DNA of 64,000 nt from Epiperipatus broadwayi (GCA_028023455.1 JAQFVV010006255.1:6368501-6432500), one strand, 5' to 3'; positions 50,890-62,878 are shown, counted from the first letter of the stretch. Notes: generated from the letters alone by a model not told the origin. Program-made: numbers and translations.

Positions 50890-51150
50890 ATGTTTAATAC
50901 ATTGTACAGGCTTAAACCTGCATTTATATATGTAATATATTCGGGATTCGAACTCAGACTTTCACACAACCCACTACTCTCAGTACTATCTCATATTGCT
51001 GACCCATCTGATCACACACATGCTGAAAAGATAAATAATCACCAATATACGTATTTCATGCTAAACCAGCAATCATCAGTTGGTCCAGATTACTATCTGC
51101 ACACATATATACAATCAGTGCTCATCTTTATATTAAGATAGCCAATCTTA
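50890..51150 (-). repeat. Repeat family B, copy 3
   Basis: Shares the terminal TATATATGTAATATAT block, the CAGACTTTCACACAACCCAC block, and the AAAGATAAATAATCACCAAT block with copies 1 and 2. Contains the best-preserved family-B hammerhead (51041-51084). The open frame covering it is fortuitous. Confidence 0.65.
51041..51084 (-). ncRNA. Hammerhead ribozyme-like motif, family B (structurally complete)
   Basis: Minus strand, in order: helix I ACCAA (51084-51080); core CTGATGA (51079-51073); helix II region TTGCT, loop GGTTT, AGCAT (51072-51058; 4 bp TGCT/AGCA with a U-U next to the core); GAA (51057-51055); fully self-complementary helix III ATACGTAT (51054-51047); cleavage base A (51046); helix I TTGGT (51045-51041), a perfect 5 bp with ACCAA. 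All core positions are intact. Helix III lacks a loop, so a dimeric ribozyme is expected. Activity untested; the U-U pair could weaken it. Confidence 0.65.
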
Positions 51151-51947
51151 ATAATAATGTTTATAAATTAAATTAAACATGAAAAGCCTTAATTTAGAAT
51201 AAGATTGTATACTAGGATGACATTCAGGATATAATGAGTGGAAAGGGGATTTTATGGCCACTCAAAATATCACACGAATAAATCTTCTTTAAATATTTTC
51301 TGAATTCAAGCCAAGTAATTCAGTGATTTGAATTTATAATGAACATTCAGAGTAATCATCTAATTATGTATAGTAATTTTAAAACAAGCATAGTGATCTT
51401 TTAATAAAGAAATCGACTAAAGTGATATTCTAATAATGAATAATTAATTATAATTATTTTTAATAAATAAAATAGCAATTTTAATAAAGTGACTCTCATG
51501 TCAAATTCTACATATTCATGTACTTTCAATGCATAAAAGTAAAGACAATTTATAATAAGCTTAATGATATTTAGATTTCTGAAGGTATTCAGATGATGAC
51601 AAACAGTCAAGAAAATAAGTTAATAATAAAAATAACATTTATTTTGTCATTAAAACATTTAACAAACAAACAATTTTGCTATTTGAAGAGTTATCAAGAT
51701 GAATTATTTGAATACACTGTACAAAATGTAATGTGGAGAAGAATTATAATTTAAAGTTTAAAATGAATAAATAGAAGTAAATAATATGGGATCATTAAAG
51801 AAACTTTCTACAATATTGATATTTGAATAAGTTCTCATTTTTACAGAACAATCAATCTATTACAACACCCCTAATGGTTGTATTTAATACCCTTATAAAA
51901 TATAACTTACCAGTGAGATGAATGTAGATGTATATTCTTTACTGAAA

Positions 51948-52030
<83 letters not shown>

Positions 52031-55000
52031 AACCTAGTGTTATTGACACTTGGTTTACTTGGCATTATTTCTGCAGGAAAACAATGCTATTCTTTAAAGA
52101 AATAAAAAGATAAAATAACAATAGTAGTAATTGACTAATAAAGTATGCTATTCACTCACTTTGGCATGTTTTGGGTGAATAACTAATAGATTTAATAACT
52201 CAATGTCATTTTTAAAGAGAGAACATGAATAATTTAATTGAGATATTAATAATTAGAGCAAATTAATATGGTATAAAAGCTAAACAGTAATTGATTTTGG
52301 ATGGGTAGAGGGGAGAGTGGATGAGTGTCTTATCATAAAGCACAATAACTTCTGGTAATTTCTTTTTGTAAAAAAAAAAAATAATGTTTAAAGAATTATA
52401 CATCACTGATTGTTAATTTAATGTATTTATTATTATTTTTTTTTATATTGTCAAATTACTTTGTAATCCAGGTAAATAATACTAAAACTATATGATTGTA
52501 ATAGGTTTTTCCTTTCTTTTGTTTATGTTATAATCAAATGATTATTTTTCTGTAAGAGGTCGCTAAAGTAAAAAAAAAAAAATATAGTCTGCTTTTAGTT
52601 TTCAAGGAAGGAACAGTGCTGAAATTTGGTAACTCAATTTTTTCATTTTATTTTGCAGAAATAAATGTAATCAAAGTAAAATTTTAATAATATAATGTGT
52701 GGCTAAAATTTTTTTGATAAGGCATCCTGATTTTCTGTGCCATCTACCTATTTAAAGACCTTTTATACTTAAAAATTTATTGTCTCGCGCTAAAGTTCAA
52801 AAATGACAGAACTAACTAAGGGAATCACGAAAAATTATATCATATCTAAATTAAGGAAAAGAAGCGATTTCCAAGAAAAGATTAATTATTTATTAACTTT
52901 ATGTCATTTATTGATATTTTCTTGGTATAGAAAGAAAAAAAAAAAATAATAATTGAAAGAAATATTTTGAAACCAAGGAAAATCAACTAGAAACATTTTC
53001 GCGCTCTTTCTCAATATTGTCTGCCTTTACAAGTAATGTAGTTACATACATTAAAATATGTTTTATTCACCAAGAATTGTCTGGAAATAATAATAATGAT
53101 AAATAAGATTAAATTATGCACCTGTATATTTTTTTTTAAAAATATATATATATATAAACTTTCTCAGAGTAAATATAGGAAAAGTTATATAGGGGCATTC
53201 TTATGGAGAAGTTACCGTTAAAAAAATTTATAATTCCTAAAGTATGAACAAAACTAAATATCTTAGTGACTTAATGATAAAAATAAATGATATTATATTA
53301 CACATCAGTTGGAGTTAGTAAAACTTCCTATACATGTAAATCAGCTGCAGTTATTATCATAATAATCTCTCGGAAAAATTGCGCATTTTCGTCCATAAGT
53401 AAGCTAGCTAATATGAATGGTACGTATCGTCAATAAAAAAAAAAATATTGTGTATGTTTATCGTCTATAGTCAAATATTCGTCTATGTTAGAAGTCTATT
53501 TTTTTTTCTTGGATCCCAAAATTGTAGTAGTTTAATTCAAGTAAGAATTAATCTTCAATTCTGCTATATTTTTCTTTACCTAATTTATTAAACGCACAAA
53601 ATAAGAGAAAACTTTTATTTAAAGGAAATAACACCATGCGTTTATTGTTTTTAAACTTGCTTCGTGAAATACAACTGGATAAAGCTCTTCAATTGCTCAA
53701 CAGGAAAACATTTTCTAATGAGAGAGTATGCACTTGTTAATTAATGATTGTTTAAAACTAAGTTATAAATGATATGTATTTTTTTTTATATCACATAGAT
53801 TAAAGACTGTATGGTCAAGTGATATTTAATAGCCTTGTAATGACAGAGGTATGTTTTAATATAATTATTATAGGTTAAGTTGATATTTAACACGAAAAAA
53901 AAAAAATCTATAAAATATGTTTTAATTATTACATACAATTGTAGGTAGAAATTTTGTATGTTAGATACGTAAAAGAAAAATATTTAGATATTTAAGGGGT
54001 AAAATAAATATTGAAAATTATCAGAAGTAACTAAAAAAAAAAAAAATTGCTATAACAAAATATTTCTTGTTAAAGTTTTGAAACGAATTTATACTGTATT
54101 AATTGAGGAATTTATTCCTAATTATTCTTAAATAACACATCCACTTTATTTAGTTTAAGATAGTATGCTACCAACTATTTTGAATGTTCCTTTATTAAAA
54201 TTAAAATTATTATACTTTTATTCTATGATGTCCATTGATTTCAGATGTTGATCAAAGTATACACGGTAACATAAGTTTATTATAATCAGTGTATTTACTT
54301 ATCCTGCCCAGATATAGCATTGGTATATGTTTAATATTCGCATAGGTAATAATTATAATGTATTTATTTTGTGGGATGAAAAATGATCTCCCCAAAAGCT
54401 TTGTTTTCCATGAGAGGAAGATTTTAAATATAATGTTCAGGTATGTTTATAGCCCAAGTGATCGATTCTCATAGATAGGACGATCAAGAATTTATCTAGC
54501 ATTTAGTATGCTTCATTAGTTTAAATCCCAGGAGAGGATTGTATTTGGTGTGTGTTCGTTGTATGCCCAAGTAAGAGGCAAGAAACCACCAAAATATTTT
54601 AATGTAGTAGATTACTCTACAGACCTTCGTGGTTATTCCATATTCCTCATGTGAAAATAAAGATAGCTCCACCATGGAAGGTGTTGATTATTGTGCTTAA
54701 TTTTGAAAGTTCGGGCAAGATAAAGGTTATATTGGAGGTGTTAGTTACTCAAGATCCACTTTAGTATAAATAGTGCGTTAGTAACTAAGATCAATATCTG
54801 TATTGTGCTGCTAAATATTGCTAGTATTTGACAAGTAAATCAATGGAGAAAGTAATTAAAATTGCGTAATTTAAAATGCTTATTTACTGAAGGAATATTC
54901 AAATGCAAGATTTAATTCTGGTTAGTAATTAAATAATACTCATATTTAAAATTATACGTATGAATAAAATTTGTATCATAACTTAAGTTAGCATTAAGTT

Positions 55001-56778
55001 AAATGTAAGATGGTAAGTGTAACTTCTGATAACTGGCCTATAATTAGAATAGGTTATCCCATTAGATCATAAATAAAGTAAATGTATTAGAAATAAATTT
55101 AATATTTTGCGTATTGCATATGATTGGATTAATCATTTTTAAAAAAAAAAACAAAAAAAAAAAAATAGTTAGTCAATAATTTTGAATAAAAGTTTCTACA
55201 AGGTTACCAAAAATTTAATATACAATGTATTGGTAATGAAATGTACTTTTAGTTAATCAATCCATATGATTGCATACAGGAGAAGTAGTAACCTCTAGTC
55301 CATAACCAAAAGAGTATACAGATTAATGTCAGTTATATTTTATATTTTTGTATTACTATGGGATTAGTGAATAAATGTTCATATATTTTTTTTTGTGATA
55401 ATAATAAATTATAGTCTTGTTAAAATTTGTTGTAGATTCATTTTTTTGTTTTTATATGCTAAATATAAGTGTTTGCACAATATTTGCAAAACCTTTTCTT
55501 GAGTCCGAAATCATTCCAAATTCTTAAAAACTTAATATACCAGATAAATAAAGTTAAGCAGATCGGAATATGTCATTATATTTTAGTTTAATGATAATTA
55601 TTTATGGAGTTGAAAACTTAAGACTAAACATTCACCTTTGTGTAAAAAAAAAAAAAAAAATGAATTTATTCCCAAACCATTAACTTTGGTTGCACATTAT
55701 TCCATTCCCATTTTGTTAAATTGTCTAAGTAATAAATCTTAGTTATATTATTGTGTTGTCATGGATGATGGAAGGACACAAAAAGCACCCTTGTCTTTTT
55801 ATTATTCTGACTGAGATTCTGAAAAAAAAGGGCTGTGTTATTCAAAATTATATGTCATTATTGAATAGAATTATCATCTCTTTAAATAATATAGCAGTTA
55901 ATATGAGAGATGAAGACACATTGAATTTAAGTAAAATAAATGTTTCCTATAGCCGACCAGAATGCCAGTCATATGCGACAACACAATACCACCGAGCATT
56001 TCCTTACATGAAACAAAGAACCCTGAGATTAATATTATTATAATTATTCTTTAAATTAATAAGTGATCAATTATTGTTGTTATTACAATCGTGGCATGGC
56101 TTAAGAGAATTGAATGTACAATTGTATTATATGAAAAGTATTTTAGATCATATTGGCAAATTAGTGGATATTTGTTTTGTTTTGGTTGCCTTAATTTCCA
56201 ACGACCTGAAAAATTAGTGTCATGGGTGAAAAGTGCAAATAAATAAAGGGCAAATAAAATAAATAAATAAAATACTGGGTTAGAATATATATATATATAT
56301 TAAAATTTTAATATTAAATATTAATTGAATTTACATCTTGAAGTGCCAGAAAAGCACAGCTACAGATCAACACATCATAACCAATAACCTACACTAAGAT
56401 ATACTAAGAGTGAAAATGAAGGTAAGGGTGGTATTCTTTAGTACCTACAAAAATACCAATTTCCAGGATAAAATTATGGTAGTACACTATCCAGTTATAT
56501 AAAATACATTATAAATAAATCCACACCAGAGATCATAAGGCAAGGGCAAATTAAATGATGGCATGAACTTAAGATAAAAGACACCTACATCTGAGAGTAA
56601 TAAATGAATTAGGATTTTATCACTAATCATATAAGTAATTAGAATAAACCATCAAGAAAGAACAATAATAATAATAGGATTTGCCTTAAATAAAGCATTA
56701 TATGCTTGAATGTAAGATTAATAATATAATTCATTGGAAAAATATCACAACATGAGAGAGACAAACTTATAATTTCTA
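51151..56778. other. Long AT-rich non-coding stretch
   Basis: 5.6 kb with frequent A-runs and TA runs (51950-52026). One open frame of 96 codons (55753-56043) uses a fairly even residue mix (including C, W, P), but I recognise no domain, splice structure or relatives in the window. No RNA gene or mobile element is identified. Confidence 0.45.
51950..52026. repeat. (TA)n microsatellite with internal TGGTTTCA
   Basis: Two TA runs are separated by TGGTTTCA. The preceding ACCA makes the first run a small palindrome with the internal TGGT. Confidence 0.9.
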
Positions 56779-57532
56779 TTAACCCTTTTCCCGCCTCCTA
56801 TGAGGCTCCTCGTAGACATCTGACGTCACTCTAACTCTGCCAGTTCTTATGCTAAAAAATTCGTTTGATAGGTTTTGAATAGGTTTTTAAAAGTTCTGTA
56901 AGATGGTGCCCTCTTCCGAATTATTTTACAAGTAAAAAATAAAAAAAAATGCATTTAAACCTAAACAAAGAAAGAACATTGGTTGTAATTGGTTGTTAGT
57001 GAGCTCTCAGCCGAAAAAGACATTCTGATTGGCTGGAAAGAACAAAGAAACTGCCTGATCAAAGAAAATAAAGAAAAATGCTGAGATTTTCATTTCGAAT
57101 GCAATTTTAAGTATTAAAAAAATATAATTTCAGAAATTAAACTAGTTTTTTAAAAAATATACTAAAAAAACAAAATTATTTTCGAAAAATATTGAAGATT
57201 TTAGTAAAAATATTAAAGAAATATTTAAAAGAAATATTTACTTTTCTATAACGTAAAAGTCGACCTTTTTGTTTATATTATAGCTTTTATGTTGCCGAAA
57301 TTGAATATTTTAGAAGAAATAAATAGCAATTTATTTTTGAAAGAACTTTCGTTCTCTTCATAACCTGAAAAATTAGTAATATACTTTTTATAAACGTATC
57401 TGAGTTGAATTTAATATTATAGGCGAATATGTTTTAACAATAGGCTTTGTCTTCAGTTTGTGAGTTGGCCAATTAAAAGATTTGATTTTTATCCCATACA
57501 ACCAATAATATAATTAGCGGTTAAAAGGTTAA
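56779..57532. mobile_element. piggyBac-like non-autonomous element (candidate)
   Basis: Bounded by TTAA on both sides (56779-56782 and 57529-57532). The termini are inverted and similar: CCCTTTTCCCGC on the left, and CCTTTTAACCGC as the reverse complement on the right. TTAA duplications with CCC/GGG-type ends are the hallmark of piggyBac elements. At ~746 bp with no ORF it would be a MITE. The inner left end is GC-rich and contains a perfect CRE palindrome TGACGTCA (56821-56828). Confidence 0.5.
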
Positions 57533-58979
57533 ATATACACTGGAAAGATAAGAATATACTCAATACAAGAAAGAGACTAATGCTATATTCTCTTTTAAAA
57601 TAACAACTAATTGATATGTAAAGCTGATAAATTAATGACTAGTGTTAAATATAGCATAATAAAAATTATGGTATAAAATAAACAATAAAAATATACATTG
57701 GCTTCTACCTCTGTCAGCATTTACATGTACATTTATAAATAAATAACTTTATGATAGGAACAAATATACATATTTTTAAATATAGCATTTTCTAGATATC
57801 AATATTCTAAGAACTTTTGATAAAATACTTCGTAAATAATTTTTAAAATTTATACTAAATAAAAATGCATGAAATAATAATAATAAGAATAGCTTTTCAC
57901 AATATCACAAATATTTAAACTTAATAACTATACCATTTTACCGAAAATGAAATAAAAGAATGTCTTTAATCTTGGTTTCTATCATTTAACAGAATATATT
58001 CACTGAATATAGAGTTCTGAAGTATTTTTCAGATTTCCAATTTATTGTAATATAGCATATTTAACTTACATGCACAAGATTTTATACAATAAAATTGAGC
58101 AAAATACTTAAACATGCTAGCACAAATATGTATGGCCATTCAAATTGAAATATATTTTATGAATAAAGCACAAATAATGATGTACATTTAATATTTCAGT
58201 AAAATATCACATATTAACTTCATACATCTTTTGAAAGCATGTATGTTATCAGCATTAAAGAGTAATTTTTTAAACATCACAATTTTAAAATGGAGCAGAA
58301 TTCTAATAATAATAAAAAGAGAGCAGTTTTGAAACATAAGAAGAATAATAGGTTCAAAGATAAACTTTTATTCTAATTATTCAGGAGCATTCACATTGTA
58401 ATATAATTTTAGTTGTTGGTAAAAACAATAATTTTAGAAATAATCATATTACAAAAATAATTTTCCATTAATTTTTTAAGAATATATATTTAAAATTACA
58501 TATTATAATAGAATTCTATAAAATAATACAAGTTAATAAGCTTTAACTTCAATGCATTAGGAAAATATATTTCTTTGTTTTAGCTTGAAATAGACATAAT
58601 AAAGATATGTAGTGAGCAAATCAAGTTTATATTGCTGTTAATAATAATAGATGTCATTTTAAAGACAATAGCTTTTAAATATTTCATTTTTTAAATAAAT
58701 GGATGTTATCCTTTAAATAGATGTTTCATAATAATAACAATAATGTATGTTATATAAGTTTAAAGTCATTCATTCATAATGGATTTTTAAAAATATGTAT
58801 AAACGTCCAAATTCAGGTAAGTCATTTGTAAAGTATTTCATAATTAAGAAACATAATCTTCTATTTGGATTAAAAGTCTTTCATTTAAAATGAATTAATT
58901 CTAGAGATATCCTTTTCTTTGATACATGAAAAATGTAAGAAATATTTTTTTCAAATAAAAGTTGCTTATATAATAATTA
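57533..58979. other. Non-coding DNA
   Basis: AT-rich. If the candidate minus-strand gene is real, this is its 3' flank or 3' UTR; no well-placed polyadenylation signal stands out close to 58980. Confidence 0.45.
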
Positions 58980-59024
58980 TTATAATGTAAAGTCTTTAAC
59001 ATTCTCAATGTTTTCAGCATCTAC
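58980..59024 (-). CDS. Candidate terminal exon, unknown gene
   Basis: An acceptor-like pyrimidine stretch ending CCATACCACAG is followed on the minus strand by 14 sense codons and TAA (V-D-A-E-N-I-E-N-V-K-D-F-T-L). It joins in phase to the 41-codon frame that is open through the exon at 59549-59673 (the frame starting 2 bases in), or directly to the exon at 61393-61518. The peptide is non-repetitive and acidic. Product unknown. Evidence is limited to splice-site and frame consistency. Confidence 0.25.
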   Translation of the reverse strand, partial: VDAENIENVKDFTL

Positions 59025-59548
59025 CTGTGGTATGGAAAATAAAATTAATAAAAGTTTTGTAAGAGGAATGATAATGACACTTTTTTCCAAAATCCATTGA
59101 AGTATTTAATTTTAGTGAAAATAAGTTAATTTCTGTTGACTATTCGGTTGACATTCCCATAATGCAAATCCTATAATATAATTTCAAGCATTGGGTAGTT
59201 AACCAGTTTAAAACCCCTTGTGACCTGAACGGCCATTTTGAATTCACAGAAAAAATTACAGGACATACAATTTTAAATGAAATGTCTAATTTATTACAAT
59301 AAATAACAAATATATATACATTTTTAGAAAGTGCAAATATGAAAGAATGTAATGAAGCTGATAAAATAGTCATTACCACAAAAAAATAATTAAAGAAAGG
59401 AGATTTTTCACATTTTATATATCTTTATTTTTACATTGGTTCACAAACTCTCAATTTTGAAAGATATAGCCTAAAATGACAATTTCATAGACAGCTTCAT
59501 CACATTCGTCATAAAATGCAGAAAAAAATAATATATAACATGACCTAC

Positions 59549-59673
59549 CTGAGTTACAGATTGTTGGTGTAATGTGGCAAAAGGTGACCATTTCAATTTC
59601 TTTTTTCTGCTTGACACTCTATGTGTTCTATTTTTGCAAGCAGTTGTTTTTCTAGGCCCTCTATGCGGGATAT
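59549..59673 (-). CDS. Candidate internal exon, unknown gene
   Basis: 125 bp between an acceptor (TTTCTAATAG at its upstream edge) and a strong donor (CAG then GTAGGT). Read in phase 0, as the upstream exon at 61393-61518 requires, it gives ISRIEGLEKQLLAKIEHIEC followed by QAEKRN and a stop. That peptide has good coiled-coil heptads. Read 2 bases in, it is open throughout (41 codons, basic) and fits the terminal exon at 58980-59024. Both cannot be the same mRNA, so either the phase-0 stop is the true end or the exons belong to alternative forms. Confidence 0.3.
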
Positions 59674-59879
59674 CTATTAGAAATGCAAGGTTTTAGTGAG
59701 GATCAAAAAAAAAATAACAGTAATAACTTTAGTAAATTCTAAGTTATGGGGGTAAAAAATAATGACTATATTATTGAAAAATCAGGGGTGTGGGCGAGAT
59801 AAATTAAGCATTATTTCATGGCAGATCATAATTGCCAAATATGCAAATAAATAATTTAAAAATTTGTTTCTAAAATAAA

Positions 59880-59972
59880 ATGAATAACAACATAGTAAAT
59901 AAAATAAAATAAATAATCAAAAGGAATTACAAGCAATTATTATATATGAGTGGGAGATGATGATGACTGTTG
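59880..59972. repeat. Flanking copy outside the tandem array, left
   Basis: The block with AAGGAATTACAAGCAATTAT and GTGGGAGATGATGATGA is repeated at ~61300-61377. The two copies bracket the array. Confidence 0.7.
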
Positions 59973-60114
59973 ATTCAGCATTGTGAGGTATTTATTTTTT
60001 TCACCTTGTTAGTTTCACAGAACAGAGTGGATAGTTTGAAGACAGTTTGCAAATTGTTGAAAATATAAATGCATGAGCAAAATCAATTTCAAAATAACTG
60101 ATGATGATGATGTG

Positions 60115-61304
60115 GAGCAACTGGTAAGGGTGAGCTAAATTATGCATTATTACATAGCAAACCATAATAGCAAAGTATGCTATCAAATAAATAAAAAGTT
60201 ATCTGCAAAGTATGCTATAAAATGAATAAAAAGTTATCTACAATGAAATGAATAAAAACGTAGTAAATTCTAAGTTATGCATGTAAAAAATAATTACTAC
60301 ATTATTGGAATATCATGAGGGTAAGAGTGAGCTAAATTATGCATTATTACATAGCAAACCATAATAGCAAAGTATGCTATCAAATAAATAAAAAGTTATC
60401 TATAATGAAACGAATAAAAATGTAGTAAATTCTAAGTTATGCATGTAAAAAATAATTACTACATTATTGGAATATCATGAGGGTAAGAGTGAGCTAAATT
60501 ATGCATTATTACATAGCAAACCATAATAGCAAAGTATGCTATCAAATAAATAAAAAGTTATCTATAATGAAACGAATAAAAATGTAGTAAATTCTAAGTT
60601 ATGCATGTAAAAAATAATTACTACATTATTGGAATATCATGAGGGTAAGAGTGAGCTAAATTATGCATTATTACATAGCAAACCATAATAGCAAAGTATG
60701 CTATCAAATGAATAAAAAGTTATCTGCAAAGTATGCTATAAAATGAATAAAAAGTTATCTACAATGAAATGAATAAAAACGTAGTAAATTCTAAGTTATG
60801 CATGTAAAAAATAATTACTACATTATTGGAATATCATGAGGGTAAGAGTGAGCTAAATTATGCATTATTACATAGCAAACCATAATAGCAAAGTATGCTA
60901 TCAAATAAATAAAAAGTTATCTATAATGAAACGAATAAAAATGTAGTAAATTCTAAGTTATGCATGTAAAAAATAATTACTACATTATTGGAATATCATG
61001 AGGGTAAGAGTGAGCTAAATTATGCATTATTACATAGCAAACCATAATAGCAAAGTATGCTATCAAATGAATAAAAAGTTATCTGCAAAGTATGCTATAA
61101 AATGAATAAAAAGTTATCTACAATGAAATGAATAAAAACGTAGTAAATTCTAAGTTATGCATGTAAAAAATAATTACTACATTATTGGAATATCATGAGG
61201 GTAAGAGTGAGTTAAATTATGCATTATTATATAGCAAACCATAATAGCAAAGTATGCTATAAAATGAATAAAAACTTATCTACAATGAAATGTATAAAAA
61301 CAGT
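60115..61304. repeat. Tandem array of 162/197-bp units with higher-order pattern
   Basis: Consecutive copies of TATCATGAGGGTAAGAGTGA start at 60311, 60473, 60635, 60832, 60994 and 61191, giving spacings of 162, 162, 197, 162 and 197. The 197-bp units carry a 35-bp internal duplication (CTGCAAAGTATGCTATAAAA and following bases). Units are almost identical, so the array is young or homogenised. It lies inside the candidate intron between 59673 and 61393. Non-coding. Confidence 0.9.
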
Positions 61305-61392
61305 AAATAAAATAAAATAAATAACCCAAAGGAATTACAAGCAATTATTATATATTAGTGGGAGATGATGATGATGAATGTTGAATACTTAC

Positions 61393-61518
61393 AGGTAATG
61401 GGGAATACGAAACCTCAAAATCAAACACATCAACAGAAAAGTTCGTTATAAACGTAATTACGTTTAGCGGCGAAAATAATTGTTTTCTCCGTATATTTTT
61501 TTTATCGGTTGATAAAAT
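61393..61518 (-). CDS. Candidate upstream exon, unknown gene
   Basis: 126 bp, exactly 42 open codons in phase 0, between a good acceptor (T-rich tract, TATCTTTCTAG) and a good donor (CCT then GTAAGT). The peptide starts I-L-S-T-D-K-K-N-I-R-R-K and ends F-E-V-S-Y-S-P-L-P; it is non-repetitive. An upstream ATG with ten codons (M-K-I-R-F-F-I-A-I-F, ~61593-61564) followed by GTAAAG could splice to it in phase through a ~45-bp intron, but that is speculative. Codon and base use is less AT-biased than the surroundings. Product unknown. Confidence 0.3.
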
Positions 61519-61599
61519 CTAGAAAGATAAAAAAAATTACAAAATTTTAATAATGTACTTTACAAAAATTGCTATAAAAAATCTAATTTTCATCGCACA

Positions 61600-61754
61600 G
61601 AAAAAATTTTTAGACGTACAAAAAGATAGAAAAATGGCGGAGAGAAAGAAAAAAAAAGCGTAACTGTGACGTATACGGTTTGCACGCTATTGCGGTCGAA
61701 ATTGTAAACTTTTTTTAATGCGTAAACAAGCGGTTTTCGGTCTCAAAGGGTTAA
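61600..61754. promoter_or_regulatory. CpG-containing segment: promoter-like or piggyBac-like end
   Basis: Locally rich in CpG in a CpG-poor window. It contains AAAATGGCGGAG (YY1-like), GTGACGTATAC (CRE-like) and, at its right edge, CGGTCTCAAAGGG followed by TTAA (61751-61754), which is a piggyBac-style terminus. It could be the promoter of the candidate minus-strand exons or one end of a transposon whose other end I could not find. Confidence 0.35.
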
Positions 61755-62117
61755 ATATTGAGCTTGGATGAGGTTAATTTAGAAATTCATTTTTTTTAAT
61801 TTTAAGACAAAAAAAATTGAATTAAAAATAGTTACAACTTAGATAAAAAATAATAATTAGTCAATCTTTTTTACAATCAAGAAAGTAAGTCTGTACAAAT
61901 AAGCAAGTGTGTAGAGATGTATTCACCAGCTTTATTTAAGAGTCATGTGACCAATTTTGATGGCTAGAAATTGACATTTTGATTACTTCCAATTGACCTA
62001 TATTGATCAGAAGTCACAGACTTTTTAGTATCTTAGGAAAAAATGCTAAAAATAAACTGATTTGCATATTTCCAGAGCTTTCTGAAAAAATAATAATGCC
62101 TAGATAGATAATTAATT
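61755..62117. other. Non-coding DNA
   Basis: AT-rich; nothing recognised. Confidence 0.5.
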
Positions 62118-62185
62118 ATTACATATTTTGGTATCAATTGGTAGGCCAAGCCAGCTGCTTGGTGATGTTGTTTCTTTGCTAAAAA
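62118..62185 (+). repeat. Interspersed repeat, copy inverted relative to 63338-63405
   Basis: AATTGGTAGGCCA followed by CAGCTGCTTGGTGATGTTG is the reverse-complement counterpart of 63338-63405 with ~80% similarity by eye. Confidence 0.55.
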
Positions 62186-62439
62186 CACACAATTATATTG
62201 ATCCGGGGTCAATAATTTTACATTTTTGTCCAACTTTTATTAAAATATTTTCCCAATTGTTCTGACTTTCATTAAAATATTTCTACATTTTCTCCACTTT
62301 TTAAAAAAATATTTTTACATTTGATACAACTTTTTTGACTAATATTTTGACATTCTTGTACATAATTGATGATACAAGATTTTATTCAAATATTTGTACT
62401 TTTTTTTCTTTCAAAATGGCAAAATAAACATTGCATAAT

Positions 62440-62580
62440 ACAAATAAAGCCAAAACAAAAATCAACATATAGTCATCATATTTTAAAAACAAAAAAAGAA
62501 AATGAAAGTTAAAAAAGTCAAAAGTTTTGACATTCTTTTAATTTTTTTGGGGAAGATGGGGAGAAATACTTTGTCATCAC
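62440..62580 (+). repeat. Direct repeat, unit 1
   Basis: ACAAATAAAGCCAAAACAAA through GTCAAAAGTTTTGACATTCT to TTTGTCATCACTGA, repeated at 62690-62878 with insertions. No coding sequence that I trust. Confidence 0.55.
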
Positions 62581-62689
62581 TGAAACAAAAGATAGAGACA
62601 AAAATTATTTTTGGTTTGTTTTTATTTTTACAAAAAAAGGTAATAAAAGTTGGTTTTAAAAAGAAAAGTTTTAGTATATCAGTGGTATA

Positions 62690-62878
62690 CAAATAAAGGC
62701 AAAATAAAAATCACTGTATAGCCAAAAAAATAAAATAAAAAGTCACCGTATTTTTTAAACAACACAACAAAAAAAAGAAAACGAAAGTTGAAAAAGTCAA
62801 AAGTTTTGATCTTATTTTAATGTTTTTTTTTGGGTAAGGTATAGGTGGGGTTGACAACTAATTTGTCATCACTGATTA
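62690..62878 (+). repeat. Direct repeat, unit 2
   Basis: Second copy: ACAAATAAAGGCAAAATAAA through GTCAAAAGTTTTGATCTT to TTTGTCATCACTGA. The open frames at 62483-62696 and 62817-63017 are low-complexity by-products. Confidence 0.55.

Noticed and set aside
55753-56043. 96-codon frame with mixed residue composition
   Set aside because: No domain, no splice signals that fit, no relatives in the window; length is within chance for this composition given the number of frames.
60115-61304. CRISPR-like reading of the regular repeats
   Set aside because: Units are 162-197 bp, contiguous and nearly identical throughout, with no short-repeat/unique-spacer pattern. The genome is eukaryotic.
61621-61653. 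Forward mini-frame starting ATGGCGGAG (M-A-E-R-K-K-K-K-A)
   Set aside because: Only nine codons before a stop. A possible GTAACT donor follows, but no downstream plus-strand exon was found. The ATGGCGG is better explained as a YY1-like motif or transposon-end sequence.
56783-61750. One 5-kb piggyBac element using the left end at 56783 and the right end at 61750
   Set aside because: Beyond CCCTTT the two termini do not match, and no transposase-like frame lies between them.
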